Assembly (NCBI RefSeq): GCF_000430045.1
Contig: NZ_KE387027.1
Coordinates: forward strand, 279,766-329,994
From: Calidithermus chliarophilus DSM 9957
GTDB taxonomy: Bacteria; Deinococcota; Deinococci; Deinococcales; Thermaceae
DNA: 50,229 bases
Direction of reading: 5' to 3'
Positions within the stretch are counted from its first letter, which is position 1. Each line of letters begins with the position of its first letter. The position numbers and the translations under genes were made by a program. The notes under the pieces were generated by a model. It was not told the DNA's origin. It saw only the letters and a list, made by a program, of their open reading frames with translations, and searched no databases. Below are positions 43,788-50,229 of this stretch, in pieces.

Positions 43788-44342
43788 ATAAGGGACGTTC
43801 CAATCAACGAGCGGATTCGGGTGCGGCAGGTTCGCCTGATCGACGAGAACGGTACGCAGGTGGGCATCGTGGATACCCGCGAGGCCTTGCAGATGGCCAA
43901 GGAGCGCGAGTACGACCTGGTGCTGGTTTCGCCGACGGCGGTGCCGCCGGTGGCCCGGCTCCTGGACTACGGCAAGTGGCGCTACGAGCAGCAGCAGGCC
44001 GAGAAGGAGGCCCGCAAGAAGGCCAAGCGCACCGAGGTCAAGAGCATCAAGCTGCGCCCCAAGATTGACACCCACGATTACAACGTGAAGGTCGGGCACG
44101 TGCGGCGCTTCCTCGAGGAAGGCCACAAGGTCAAGATCACCATCATGTTCCGCGGGCGCGAGATGGCCCACCCCGAGCTGGGCTACAAGCTCCTCGAGCG
44201 CGTTGCCAAGGACATGGAGGGTCTGGGCTTCGTGGAGATGCGCCCCGAGATGCTGGGCCGCGACATGAACATGGTCATGGCCCCGGGCTCCAAGCCTTCG
44301 GCGCAGCCCCAGGCGCAGGCCTCTGCTCCGCAGTCCAACTAA
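43788..44342 (+). CDS. infC: Translation initiation factor IF-3 (AUA start codon)
   Basis: A 184-residue IF-3. N-terminal domain with (M)RDVPINERIRVRQVRLIDENG and LVLVSPTAVPPVARLLDYGKWRYEQ. Linker EARKKAKRTEVKSIKLRPKID. C-terminal domain HDYNVKVGHVRRFLEEGHKVKITIMFRGREMAHPELGYKLL, then an Ala/Gln/Pro/Ser tail. It dissociates ribosomes and checks the initiator codon. infC commonly uses AUU-class starts to regulate itself; here the only start compatible with the INERIR motif, the in-frame stop and the GGAGGTGA site is AUA. Followed by a terminator, then rpmI and rplT. Confidence 0.9.
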   Translation: MRDVPINERIRVRQVRLIDENGTQVGIVDTREALQMAKEREYDLVLVSPTAVPPVARLLDYGKWRYEQQQAEKEARKKAKRTEVKSIKLRPKIDTHDYNVKVGHVRRFLEEGHKVKITIMFRGREMAHPELGYKLLERVAKDMEGLGFVEMRPEMLGRDMNMVMAPGSKPSAQPQAQASAPQSN

Positions 44343-44356
44343 CCGCGTGCAACTCC

Positions 44357-44385
44357 AGGCTGGGCCGACGCCCAGCCTGTTTCGT
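44357..44385 (+). terminator. Terminator or attenuator after infC
   Basis: Perfect 9-bp stem AGGCTGGGC/GCCCAGCCT (44357-44378) with loop CGAC, followed by GTTTCGT. Confidence 0.7.
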
Positions 44386-44407
44386 CCTGCCGCGACGCCT
44401 CGAGGGC

Positions 44408-44437
44408 TTGGCTGAGGGGGCCTGCGGATGCTATACT
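44408..44437 (+). promoter_or_regulatory. Promoter of rpmI-rplT
   Basis: TTGGCT (-35, 44408-44413), 18-base spacer, extended -10 TGCTATACT (hexamer 44432-44437). A leader of about 98 bases with GC-rich hairpin potential precedes rpmI, as seen with L20-regulated leaders elsewhere. Confidence 0.65.
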
Positions 44438-44541
44438 CGCAAGGCTGCCGAGCCATCAAGACCCCTCGCGGGCGCTCGAGGCAGCCGCTAAAGCCGCCGA
44501 CGCGGCCCGGCGAACTCCGCCGGAAGACAAGGAGAATCACG

Positions 44542-44742
44542 ATGCCGAAGATGAAGACCCACAAGGGCGCCAAGGGCCGTGTCAAGGTCACGGCCGGTGG
44601 CAAGGTGATCGCCAAGAAGCCCGGCAAGCGTCACCTCAACTACCACAAGTCCGGTTCCTCGATCCGCAGCAAGGGCCGCAGCTTCACCATGGCCGAGGGC
44701 GATGCCCGCCGCATGATCGAACTGCTGAGGGGTGAGGGCTAA
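44542..44742 (+). CDS. rpmI: 50S ribosomal protein bL35
   Basis: A 66-residue basic protein with the conserved start [17 protein letters not shown] and [20 protein letters not shown]. Component of the large subunit. ATG with AAGGAG upstream. The rpmI stop and the rplT start overlap as TAATG. Confidence 0.97.
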   Translation: MPKMKTHKGAKGRVKVTAGGKVIAKKPGKRHLNYHKSGSSIRSKGRSFTMAEGDARRMIELLRGEG

Positions 44743-45089
44743 TGCCGCGCGCCAAGACCGGTGTCGTACGCCGCCGCAAGCACAAGAAGATCCTCAAGCT
44801 GGCCAAGGGCTTCTGGGGCCTGCGCTCCAAGAGCGTCCGCAAGGCCCGCGAGACCCTGTTCAGCGGCGCCATGCGCTCCTTCAACGACCGCCGCGAGCGC
44901 AAGGGCGACATGCGCCGCCTGTGGATCGTGCGTATCAACGCCGCTGCCCGCCAGCACGGCCTGAGCTACTCGGTGTTCATGGGCGGCCTCAAGAAGGCCG
45001 GCATCGAACTCGACCGCAAGATCCTCGCCGACCTCGCCGTGCGCAACCCCGAGGCCTTCGCCGCGCTCGTCGAGAAGGCCAAAGCCTAA
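44742..45089 (+). CDS. rplT: 50S ribosomal protein bL20
   Basis: A 115-residue basic protein: [71 protein letters not shown]. Needed for 50S assembly and, in several bacteria, binds the rpmI leader to repress its own operon. Starts by overlapping the rpmI stop codon, so it is translationally coupled. Confidence 0.97.
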   Translation: MPRAKTGVVRRRKHKKILKLAKGFWGLRSKSVRKARETLFSGAMRSFNDRRERKGDMRRLWIVRINAAARQHGLSYSVFMGGLKKAGIELDRKILADLAVRNPEAFAALVEKAKA

Positions 45090-45106
45090 CCGCCGGCTGA
45101 AAACCG

Positions 45107-45142
45107 CAGGGGCGCAGCACGCTGCGCCCCTGATCCTTTTTT
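45107..45142 (+). terminator. Terminator after rplT
   Basis: Perfect 12-bp stem CAGGGGCGCAGC/GCTGCGCCCCTG with loop AC, then ATCC and six T. Confidence 0.9.
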
Positions 45143-45427
45143 CCGGCATCGCCGCTTGCTCGAGCTGATGCGCCCCGGATTGTAGGGCAGTATAGCCGGA
45201 AGGGACCGGAACGCAAGCTACCCTATCGCCGCCGGGTTTCGCCTAGCCTGCTCCGGATGACGGAGACCTTCCCGACTTCTACATCACGGGCCTGGGCGCC
45301 GCTCAGGCTCCTCCGCCCCGTCTCGGGCTCAACCGTTCCGCCCCTGGCGCCGTCCCCGGCGTCCCTGCCCGGCTCGAGCCCGGTGAGGGGCGCTCCGTTC
45401 GCGGGACCTGGAGCAATAAACTCAGGC
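45143..45427. other. Intergenic stretch without recognisable gene
   Basis: 285 bases between the rplT terminator and the thioesterase gene. Only a weak promoter near the end (TAAACT, 45417-45422, 5 bases before the ATG) is supported. No RNA gene, heptad element or long hairpin with a T-run is seen. Confidence 0.4.
45417..45422 (+). promoter_or_regulatory. Putative leaderless -10 box of the thioesterase gene
   Basis: TAAACT ends 5 bases before the ATG at 45428; no ribosome site. Confidence 0.45.
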
Positions 45428-45841
45428 ATGGACTTCCGCGACCGGCACACCCTGCGCATCCGGGTCGTCCCCGAGGACATCGACGAGCTCGAGCACGTCA
45501 ACAACACCGTCTACCTGCGCTACATCGAACAGGCGGTCAAGGCCCACGCCGAGCGGGTGGGGATGGGCTTCGCGGTGCTCAAGGGGTTGGGAGTGATCCC
45601 GGTGGTGCGCCGCCACGTCATCACCTACCACCGCCCGGCGCTGCTGGCGGAGGAGCTCGAGGTCTCCACCCGCATTACCGCCTTCAGCGGCTTCCGCGCC
45701 ACCCGCCACAACGAGGTGCGCCGGGCGGGCGACCAGGCCTTGCTGGTGGAGGCCGAGACCGACTGGGTGTGGCTGGACGCGGAACGTGGCCGGCCAAAGA
45801 ACGTGCCGCAGGCGGTGCTCGAGGCCTTCGGCTTGCTCTGA
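45428..45841 (+). CDS. Acyl-CoA thioesterase (hotdog fold, 4HBT-like)
   Basis: A 137-residue protein. VVPEDIDELEHVNNTVYLRYIEQAVKAHAE is the hotdog helix with the Asp/Asn pair of 4-hydroxybenzoyl-CoA-thioesterase relatives, and VRRHVITYHRPALLAEELEVSTRI follows. Hydrolyses acyl-CoA thioesters in the cytoplasm. The SbtA transporter gene follows 6 bases after the stop, suggesting co-transcription, though a functional link is not clear. Confidence 0.88.
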   Translation: MDFRDRHTLRIRVVPEDIDELEHVNNTVYLRYIEQAVKAHAERVGMGFAVLKGLGVIPVVRRHVITYHRPALLAEELEVSTRITAFSGFRATRHNEVRRAGDQALLVEAETDWVWLDAERGRPKNVPQAVLEAFGLL

Positions 45842-45847
45842 ACGCCT

Positions 45848-46816
45848 ATGGAAACCCTCGAACTCGTACGACTCAACCTGCTCTCGCCGATGGTGCTGGC
45901 CTTCGCGCTGGGCATCGTGGCTACGCTGGTGCACAGCGACCTCAAGATCCCCGAGGCCCTCTACACCGCCCTCTCCATCTACCTGCTGCTGGCGATCGGG
46001 CTCAAGGGCGGGGCCGAGCTCTCCATCACCCCGCTGGCGGCCTTCTGGAAGCCGGCGCTGGTGACGCTGGGGCTGGGCGTCGTGACCCCGCTTCTGGCCT
46101 ACGCCGTCCTGCGGCGGCTGGGGCGCTTCGACGTGGCCGACGCCGCGGCCATCGCCGCGCACTACGGCTCGGTCTCCGCCGTGACCTTCATCGCCTCCCT
46201 CACCTTCCTCCAGGCCGCGGGAATCCCCTACGAGGGCTTCATGCCCACCCTGGTGGCGATCCTCGAGGTCCCCGCCATCGTCATCGCCCTGCTCATCGCC
46301 CGGCAACGCCTGGGCGGGGCCGAGACCCTGGGCGAGGCCATCCGCGAGGTCTTCTCGGGCAAGAGCATCCTGTTGCTGGTGGGGGGGCTAGTGATCGGCT
46401 TTTTCTCGGGCAAGCAGGGGCTCGAGCAGGTGGCCCCGCTCTTCGTCGAGCCCTTCAAGGGGGCGCTGGTGCTGTTCTTGCTCGAGATGGGGATGGTGGC
46501 GGCCAAGCGGCTGCGCGACCTGCGCAAGGCGGGGGGATTCTTAGTGGCCTTCGGCCTGCTGATGCCGGTGTTGCAGGGGGCTTTGGGGGTCTGGCTGGGC
46601 AGTTGGGCCGGGCTGTCGCTGGGCGGGGCCACGGTGCTGGGCACCATGGCGGCCAGCGCCTCCTACATCGCCGCCCCGGCGGCGGTGCGCATCGCCCTGC
46701 CGCAGGCCAACCCCAGCTATTACCTCACCGCCGCGCTGGGCATCACCTTCCCCTTCAACCTCACCCTGGGCATCCCGCTCTACTTCGCGCTCTCGCGCCT
46801 GTTCCACGGAGGCTAG
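45848..46816 (+). CDS. sbtA: SbtA-type sodium-dependent bicarbonate transporter
   Basis: A 322-residue membrane protein with about ten helices of the SbtA family (PF05982): LKIPEALYTALSIYLLLAIGLKGGAEL, AAIAAHYGSVSAVTFIASLTFL, FLLEMGMVAAKRL and MAASASYIAAPAAVRIALPQANPSYYLTAALGITFPFNL. Takes up bicarbonate with sodium. The adjacent PII-like gene is the typical regulator. In a presumed heterotroph it may supply bicarbonate to carboxylases such as the one at 250-1815; that link is inference. Confidence 0.9.
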   Translation: METLELVRLNLLSPMVLAFALGIVATLVHSDLKIPEALYTALSIYLLLAIGLKGGAELSITPLAAFWKPALVTLGLGVVTPLLAYAVLRRLGRFDVADAAAIAAHYGSVSAVTFIASLTFLQAAGIPYEGFMPTLVAILEVPAIVIALLIARQRLGGAETLGEAIREVFSGKSILLLVGGLVIGFFSGKQGLEQVAPLFVEPFKGALVLFLLEMGMVAAKRLRDLRKAGGFLVAFGLLMPVLQGALGVWLGSWAGLSLGGATVLGTMAASASYIAAPAAVRIALPQANPSYYLTAALGITFPFNLTLGIPLYFALSRLFHGG

Positions 46817-46818
46817 CC

Positions 46819-47121
46819 ATGCAGACCGTGCCGCTCAAACTCGTCACCATCATCGCCGAGGCCTTTCTCGAGGAAAAGCTCGTCCGCGAGGTCAAGAAGC
46901 TGGGGGCCAGCGGGTACACCCTGAGCCCGGCCCGTGGCGAGGGCAGCCGGGGGGTGCGCGCGAGCGAGTGGGAAGGGGGCAACGTGCGGCTGGAGGTGGT
47001 GGCGAGCCCGCAGGTGGCCGAGCGCATCCTCGAGCGCCTGGCCGAGGTCTACTTCCCCAGCTACGCGGTGATCGCCTTCACCCAGACCGTCGAGGTGGTG
47101 CGGGGCGAGAAGTACGCCTGA
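46819..47121 (+). CDS. sbtB: PII-like regulator SbtB
   Basis: A 100-residue PII-like protein: VPLKLVTIIAEAFLEEKLVREVKKLGASGYTLSPARGEGSRGVRASEWEGGNVRLEVVASPQVAERILERLAEVYFPSY. The loop GEGSRGVR matches the T-loop region, which in SbtB binds adenine nucleotides. The C-terminus ends VVRGEKYA without the Cys-containing R-loop of cyanobacterial SbtB. Encoded 2 bases after SbtA, whose activity it likely controls. Confidence 0.88.
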   Translation: MQTVPLKLVTIIAEAFLEEKLVREVKKLGASGYTLSPARGEGSRGVRASEWEGGNVRLEVVASPQVAERILERLAEVYFPSYAVIAFTQTVEVVRGEKYA

Positions 47122-47161
47122 AGCGGCGGGCATCTGAGCCTCCCGCTTGGGCCGGGCGCAC

Positions 47162-47167
47162 TATAAT
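47162..47167 (+). promoter_or_regulatory. Leaderless -10 box (TATAAT)
   Basis: Consensus TATAAT ends 8 bases before the ATG at 47176, no ribosome site between. No -35 seen. Confidence 0.6.
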
Positions 47168-47175
47168 CCTGAGCG

Positions 47176-47613
47176 ATGCGCCCCCTCGCTTTGGTCGGCT
47201 GGTTAATAGTCGCGTTCAGCGGCTTCTTCGTGTTGGCGGCCATCGGTGACCTGCTCGGCGGCTCGGCCGGGGAGGACGTGGAGCCGGGGGTCGTCGCCGG
47301 GCTGGCGGTGTTCTTCGCCGTCGTGGGCTACCTGGGCTACCGGCTCGCGGTGAGCAGGCCTGCGGGGGCGGCTGCCCTTTTGCCCGAGCAGCGGGTGCTC
47401 GAGCTCGCGCAGCGCATGCAGGGCCGGCTGACCCTGGCCGAGGTGGTGCTGCACTGCAAGATGCCCGTCCCTCAGGCCAAAGAGGTCATGAAAACCCTGG
47501 TGCGCCAGGGCCTGGCCGAGCTGCACCTCACCGACGGCGGGGAAGAGGTCTACGCCTTCGGCGGCTTCATCCCCGAGGAGAAGGCCAGCGCTAAGGACCC
47601 CTTCGAGACCTGA
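47176..47613 (+). CDS. Membrane protein with C-terminal winged-helix-like domain
   Basis: A 145-residue protein. Two hydrophobic helices (about 4-26 ALVGWLIVAFSGFFVLAAIGDLL and 38-57 GVVAGLAVFFAVVGYLGYRLAV) are followed by a cytoplasmic part RVLELAQRMQGRLTLAEVVLHCKMPVPQAKEVMKTLVRQGLAELHLTDGG. The second part reads like a MarR/Lrp-type winged helix (AEVVLHCKMPVPQAKEVMKTLVRQGLAEL). Membrane-bound HTH proteins of this size are known as small regulators. Function unknown. Convergent with the next small gene. Confidence 0.75.
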   Translation: MRPLALVGWLIVAFSGFFVLAAIGDLLGGSAGEDVEPGVVAGLAVFFAVVGYLGYRLAVSRPAGAAALLPEQRVLELAQRMQGRLTLAEVVLHCKMPVPQAKEVMKTLVRQGLAELHLTDGGEEVYAFGGFIPEEKASAKDPFET

Positions 47614-47618
47614 GGGCG

Positions 47619-47852
47619 CTAGCGCGACCAGCGCAAGTCCATCTCCTCACGCTCGCCCAGCGCTTTGCGCAGCAGCTCGAGCAGCGTGGGGTCGGCCCCC
47701 TGCTCGGCGAAGTAGTCGAGGGTGGCGCGGTTGATGTAGTAGTCCTGGTCGTCGGCGGCTTCTTCCTCGAGCTGATCGAGCATGAACCGAAGCTGCTCCT
47801 CGCTGATGCTCCCCAGGCTGGCCCCGTTGGCGGCGTCGAACAGTTGCACCAT
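47619..47852 (-). CDS. Small conserved-type acidic hypothetical protein
   Basis: A 77-residue protein: VQLFDAANGASLGSISEEQLRFMLDQLEEEAADDQDYYINRATLDYFAEQGADPTLLELLRKALGEREEMDLRW. Acidic, helical, no signal. It resembles a small family found in many bacteria of unknown function. The ATG at 47852 is preceded by a TATACT box 6 bases upstream (minus strand), so the transcript is probably leaderless. Confidence 0.7.
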   Translation of the reverse strand: MVQLFDAANGASLGSISEEQLRFMLDQLEEEAADDQDYYINRATLDYFAEQGADPTLLELLRKALGEREEMDLRWSR

Positions 47853-47858
47853 GGCTCG

Positions 47859-47864
47859 AGTATA
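47859..47864 (-). promoter_or_regulatory. Leaderless -10 box (TATACT) on the minus strand
   Basis: TATACT on the minus strand, 6 bases before the ATG at 47852. Confidence 0.55.
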
Positions 47865-47941
47865 GCCAGCCCGAGCAATTTTCTGAAATAAAGTGCATAT
47901 TCCGCTCGGTTTCCCGGCGCCCTCGGTCACAATGAGAGCCG

Positions 47942-49159
47942 ATGCACGAGATGGACTGGCAGCTCCTGGCCCCGATCTCCATCGAGGGCAGCAACCTGAT
48001 CGTGGAGTACTGCGAGCACGAGGGCCGTATCGCCATCCGGCTGGGGGGCTTCGCCGGGGTGGTGTTGCCGCTGTCGGAGTTCGAACTGCTGATCCAGCAC
48101 CTCACCAGCGGGCGCGGCTGGGGCGGCAACGGCGTACACTGGTCGCCGCCTTTTCTGAAGGTGGGTTCGCGCACCTTCACCCTCAAGGACGCCGGCAAAC
48201 GGGCGTTGGTGGAGACCCTGGCCCGCGTCCCCGGCCTGACCACGCACCCGGCCCCGCGGCCGGAGGCCAACCCCTGGCAGCAACGGCTCGTCGAACTGCT
48301 GCATAGCCCGCCCGAGGGCCTCCCGTCCGCCCTGGCCCATCTCGCGGCCCTTGCCTTCGAGCGGCTCGACCTGCAGGGCCTGAGCCTGTGGGTGCACGAC
48401 CCGGCGGCCAGCAGCTACACCCTGGCGGTGCGGGTGCCCAAGCTGCTCGAGCCCTGCGTGCTGAGCCCGCGCGGCTACCCCGACCTCCTCGAGCAGTCCC
48501 TGTTGCTCCCGCTGCACAACCTCCAGGCCGACGGCCGCGCGGCCGAGTTGCGCGCCGTCGGCGAGGCCTGGTGCTTCTCCGCGTTGCTGCAGGTGCCCAT
48601 CCGGCTCGAGCGCGAGGTGAGCGCCGTGCTCTGGCTCGAGCGGCGCGAGAGCCAGCCCTGGAGCGAGCTCGACCAGTTCATCGCCCTCCAACTCGCCGAG
48701 GCCCTGCGGCCCCACGTGGCGGCGGCCCTGACCCAGGGGTACCAGCCCAGCTCGCCGGAGGCCTTCCGGCGCTACCTCGAGCAGGCCGTGGCCCGGGCCC
48801 GCCGGTACGGTCACTGGGTCGGGCTGGTCTGGTTCAAGAGCCCGGGCCTCAGCGAGGTGCAACGAGCCCGCGTGCTCGACGTGCTGCAGCGCTCGCTGCG
48901 CTACTCCGACGCCGCCATCGAGGCCAGCCCCGAGGACTTCCTGCTGCTCCTCTCGACCCTGCGTGCCCCGAGCGGGGCGGCCCGCGCCGCCGAGCGGATC
49001 GTGGCGCGGTTGCAAATCGTCATGGGCAGGCTCCCGGCACTGGGGGTCGCGGTCCTGCCCGAGCAGGCGAGCACTCCCGAGGAGCTCTGGCAGCAGGCCG
49101 AGCAGGCTGCCGTGAAGGCGCTCCAGAGCGGTCAGGGCGACCTGGCCCGGGTCGAGTAG
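47942..49159 (+). CDS. GAF domain protein with degenerate GGDEF-like domain
   Basis: A 405-residue cytoplasmic protein. An N-terminal region (about 1-105) is of no known family. A GAF-like sensor domain covers about 115-265 (LVELLHSPPEGLPSALAHLAALAFERLDLQGLSLWVHD, SALLQVPIRLEREVSAVLWLERRESQPWSELDQFIALQLAEALRPHV). The C-terminal GGDEF-like domain has a SPEDF motif in place of GG(D/E)EF (SPEDFLLLLSTL). With the Gly-Gly lost it cannot make cyclic di-GMP; it may act as a binding or sensory module. ATG start with a weak -10 upstream. Confidence 0.75.
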   Translation: MHEMDWQLLAPISIEGSNLIVEYCEHEGRIAIRLGGFAGVVLPLSEFELLIQHLTSGRGWGGNGVHWSPPFLKVGSRTFTLKDAGKRALVETLARVPGLTTHPAPRPEANPWQQRLVELLHSPPEGLPSALAHLAALAFERLDLQGLSLWVHDPAASSYTLAVRVPKLLEPCVLSPRGYPDLLEQSLLLPLHNLQADGRAAELRAVGEAWCFSALLQVPIRLEREVSAVLWLERRESQPWSELDQFIALQLAEALRPHVAAALTQGYQPSSPEAFRRYLEQAVARARRYGHWVGLVWFKSPGLSEVQRARVLDVLQRSLRYSDAAIEASPEDFLLLLSTLRAPSGAARAAERIVARLQIVMGRLPALGVAVLPEQASTPEELWQQAEQAAVKALQSGQGDLARVE

Positions 49160-49252
49160 GCGGGCGGCCGAGCTCATGAGCAAGTGGTCCTCGAGGGCTT
49201 CCCCCTCGCATTCGGGGCCGGCAGCACCGAACCCGCCGCGGCGCGACTTAAA

Positions 49253-49285
49253 GCCGAGTCCCGCCCAGCGCGGGCGGGACTCGGC
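49253..49285. terminator. Bidirectional terminator between GAF and Nudix genes
   Basis: Perfect 14-bp stem GCCGAGTCCCGCCC/GGGCGGGACTCGGC, loop AGCGC, between convergent genes; GCGACTTAAA on the left and ACTAAAGTT on the right flank it. Confidence 0.75.
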
Positions 49286-49295
49286 GGACTAAAGT

Positions 49296-49811
49296 TCAGG
49301 AAGCAGGGGAGACCTTGGCCCCGATCTCCCAGCGGGCCAAAGCCTTGAGCAGGACGTCCCGCTCGTTCTGGTGGGACAGGCGGGTGAGGGCTTCGGACAC
49401 CGGGAACCAGGCCGCGTCGTCCACCTCTTCTTTCTGCGGCCGGGGTTGGCCGGACACGTACTTCATCAAGAAGTGATGGACCTCCTTGGTCACGGTGACC
49501 GGGGTGGCGTCGTCCTTGACGGTGAAGTGGTAACGAATGCTCCCCAGGGGGGCCAGGACCCGCGCTTCGATGCCGGTCTCCTCGCGCACCTCGCGCACCG
49601 CCGTCTGGGGGTAACGTTCGCCCTGCTCGACCTGCCCCTTGGGCAGGCTCCACATGCGCCCTTCCTTAATGGCGATCAGCAAGGCCTCGAGGGCGCCCTC
49701 GTTGGAGCGCAACACCACGCCCCCCGCCGACACTACCCGCCGTTTCACGGTCGGATGAGCGGAAGGCTTTTTGGTTTTGCGGCGACGTCTCGAGGAAGTG
49801 GTGAAATGCAT
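49296..49811 (-). CDS. Nudix hydrolase
   Basis: A 171-residue protein with the complete Nudix box GQVEQGERYPQTAVREVREETGIE (GX5EX7REUXEEXGU). It has a basic, Arg/Lys-rich N-terminal extension of about 25 residues. Cleaves nucleoside diphosphate-linked compounds. ATG at 49811 chosen because GGAGGGAAGAAGG lies just upstream. It ends before a terminator shared with the GAF gene, next to the 16S gene end. Confidence 0.9.
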   Translation of the reverse strand: MHFTTSSRRRRKTKKPSAHPTVKRRVVSAGGVVLRSNEGALEALLIAIKEGRMWSLPKGQVEQGERYPQTAVREVREETGIEARVLAPLGSIRYHFTVKDDATPVTVTKEVHHFLMKYVSGQPRPQKEEVDDAAWFPVSEALTRLSHQNERDVLLKALARWEIGAKVSPAS

Positions 49812-49901
49812 GGGCAAAACCTTCTTCCCTCCAGTGTAAGCCCCGCAGGGTGTTCTTGGGGTGTATATCCCCACACACTAAGGCTTACGGAGTGAGGCAG
49901 T

Positions 49902-49929
49902 AAAAAAAGGACGCCCTCAGGCGTCCTTT
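49902..49929 (-). terminator. Terminator of the 16S rRNA transcript
   Basis: On the minus strand a 10-bp stem AAAGGACGCC/GGCGTCCTTT with loop TGAG is followed by a run of T (TTTTTTTA). It lies about 85 bases after the 16S 3' end with no 23S, 5S or tRNA between. Confidence 0.85.
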
Positions 49930-50010
49930 CATGGTCGAAACTTTGAGAAGAGAGAGTCAGCAGCCAGAGATTCGAGTTTCGAGATGCTCCTCTTTCGAGG
50001 ACGAGAAACT

Positions 50011-50229
<219 letters not shown>

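Noticed and set aside
44444-44541. rpmI leader as a known L20-type leader
   Set aside because: GC-rich hairpins are possible but I cannot show the specific L20-binding fold by eye; only the promoter is claimed.

Overview
The window looks like a chromosomal segment of a GC-rich thermophile of the family Thermaceae, closer to Meiothermus/Calidithermus than to Thermus proper. The evidence is as follows. A 16S rRNA gene (3' end only, minus strand) is followed directly by a rho-independent terminator and not by 23S, the unlinked rRNA layout known from this family. The pilA1-pilA2-pilA3-comZ competence operon is of Thermus type. Many genes have a TANNNT -10 box 5-10 bases before the start codon, the leaderless arrangement known from Deinococcus-Thermus. 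Genus is inference; no species can be read from the sequence alone.

Layout. 1-7.4 kb: end of an unknown membrane-anchored gene, acyl-CoA carboxylase carboxyltransferase, family-5 uracil-DNA glycosylase, LysM/M23 peptidase, aroQ, and a DUF1800-DUF1501 pair. 7.4-11.3 kb: minor-pilin/competence operon behind an AT-rich leader. 11.4-16.6 kb: fatty-acid synthesis cluster on the minus strand (yceD-rpmF-fabH-fabD-fabG-GNAT, with acpP last); plsX, usual in this context, is missing and a repeat element sits at its place. 16.7-21 kb: arginase, clpS-clpA, ComB phosphatase. 21-37.5 kb: accessory region with an internally deleted flavoprotein and its full-length paralogue, a di-heme beta-propeller lipoprotein, a broken P-loop kinase gene, Rieske protein, MocR regulator, Aat transferase, small-molecule-modifying enzymes, and a vapBC-like locus whose toxin is split by a ~106-bp element. 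37.4-43.5 kb: S10-like peptidase, two membrane proteins, enoyl-CoA hydratase, M14 carboxypeptidase. 43.8-45.1 kb: infC-rpmI-rplT. 45.4-50.2 kb: thioesterase, SbtA/SbtB bicarbonate transporter pair, small regulators, a GAF plus degenerate GGDEF protein, Nudix hydrolase, 16S rRNA.

How genes work together: the fab genes and acpP form a type II fatty-acid synthase supply line; Aat, ClpS and ClpA together make the bacterial N-degron route; SbtA and its PII-like partner SbtB form a regulated transporter; infC, rpmI and rplT form the usual translation cluster with infC apparently started from AUA.

The most unusual non-gene structure is a family of composite intergenic elements (five full copies, two solitary fragments). 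They are built almost entirely from 7-base tandem repeats of different kinds in a fixed order around a pair of GC hairpins, and the five full copies lie in the same orientation. The hexamer CTCGAG is also strongly over-represented, in all codon frames and on both gene strands. Other points of interest are two near-identical 11-bp-period direct repeats upstream of genes 1.2 kb apart, and two small palindromic MITE-like segments.
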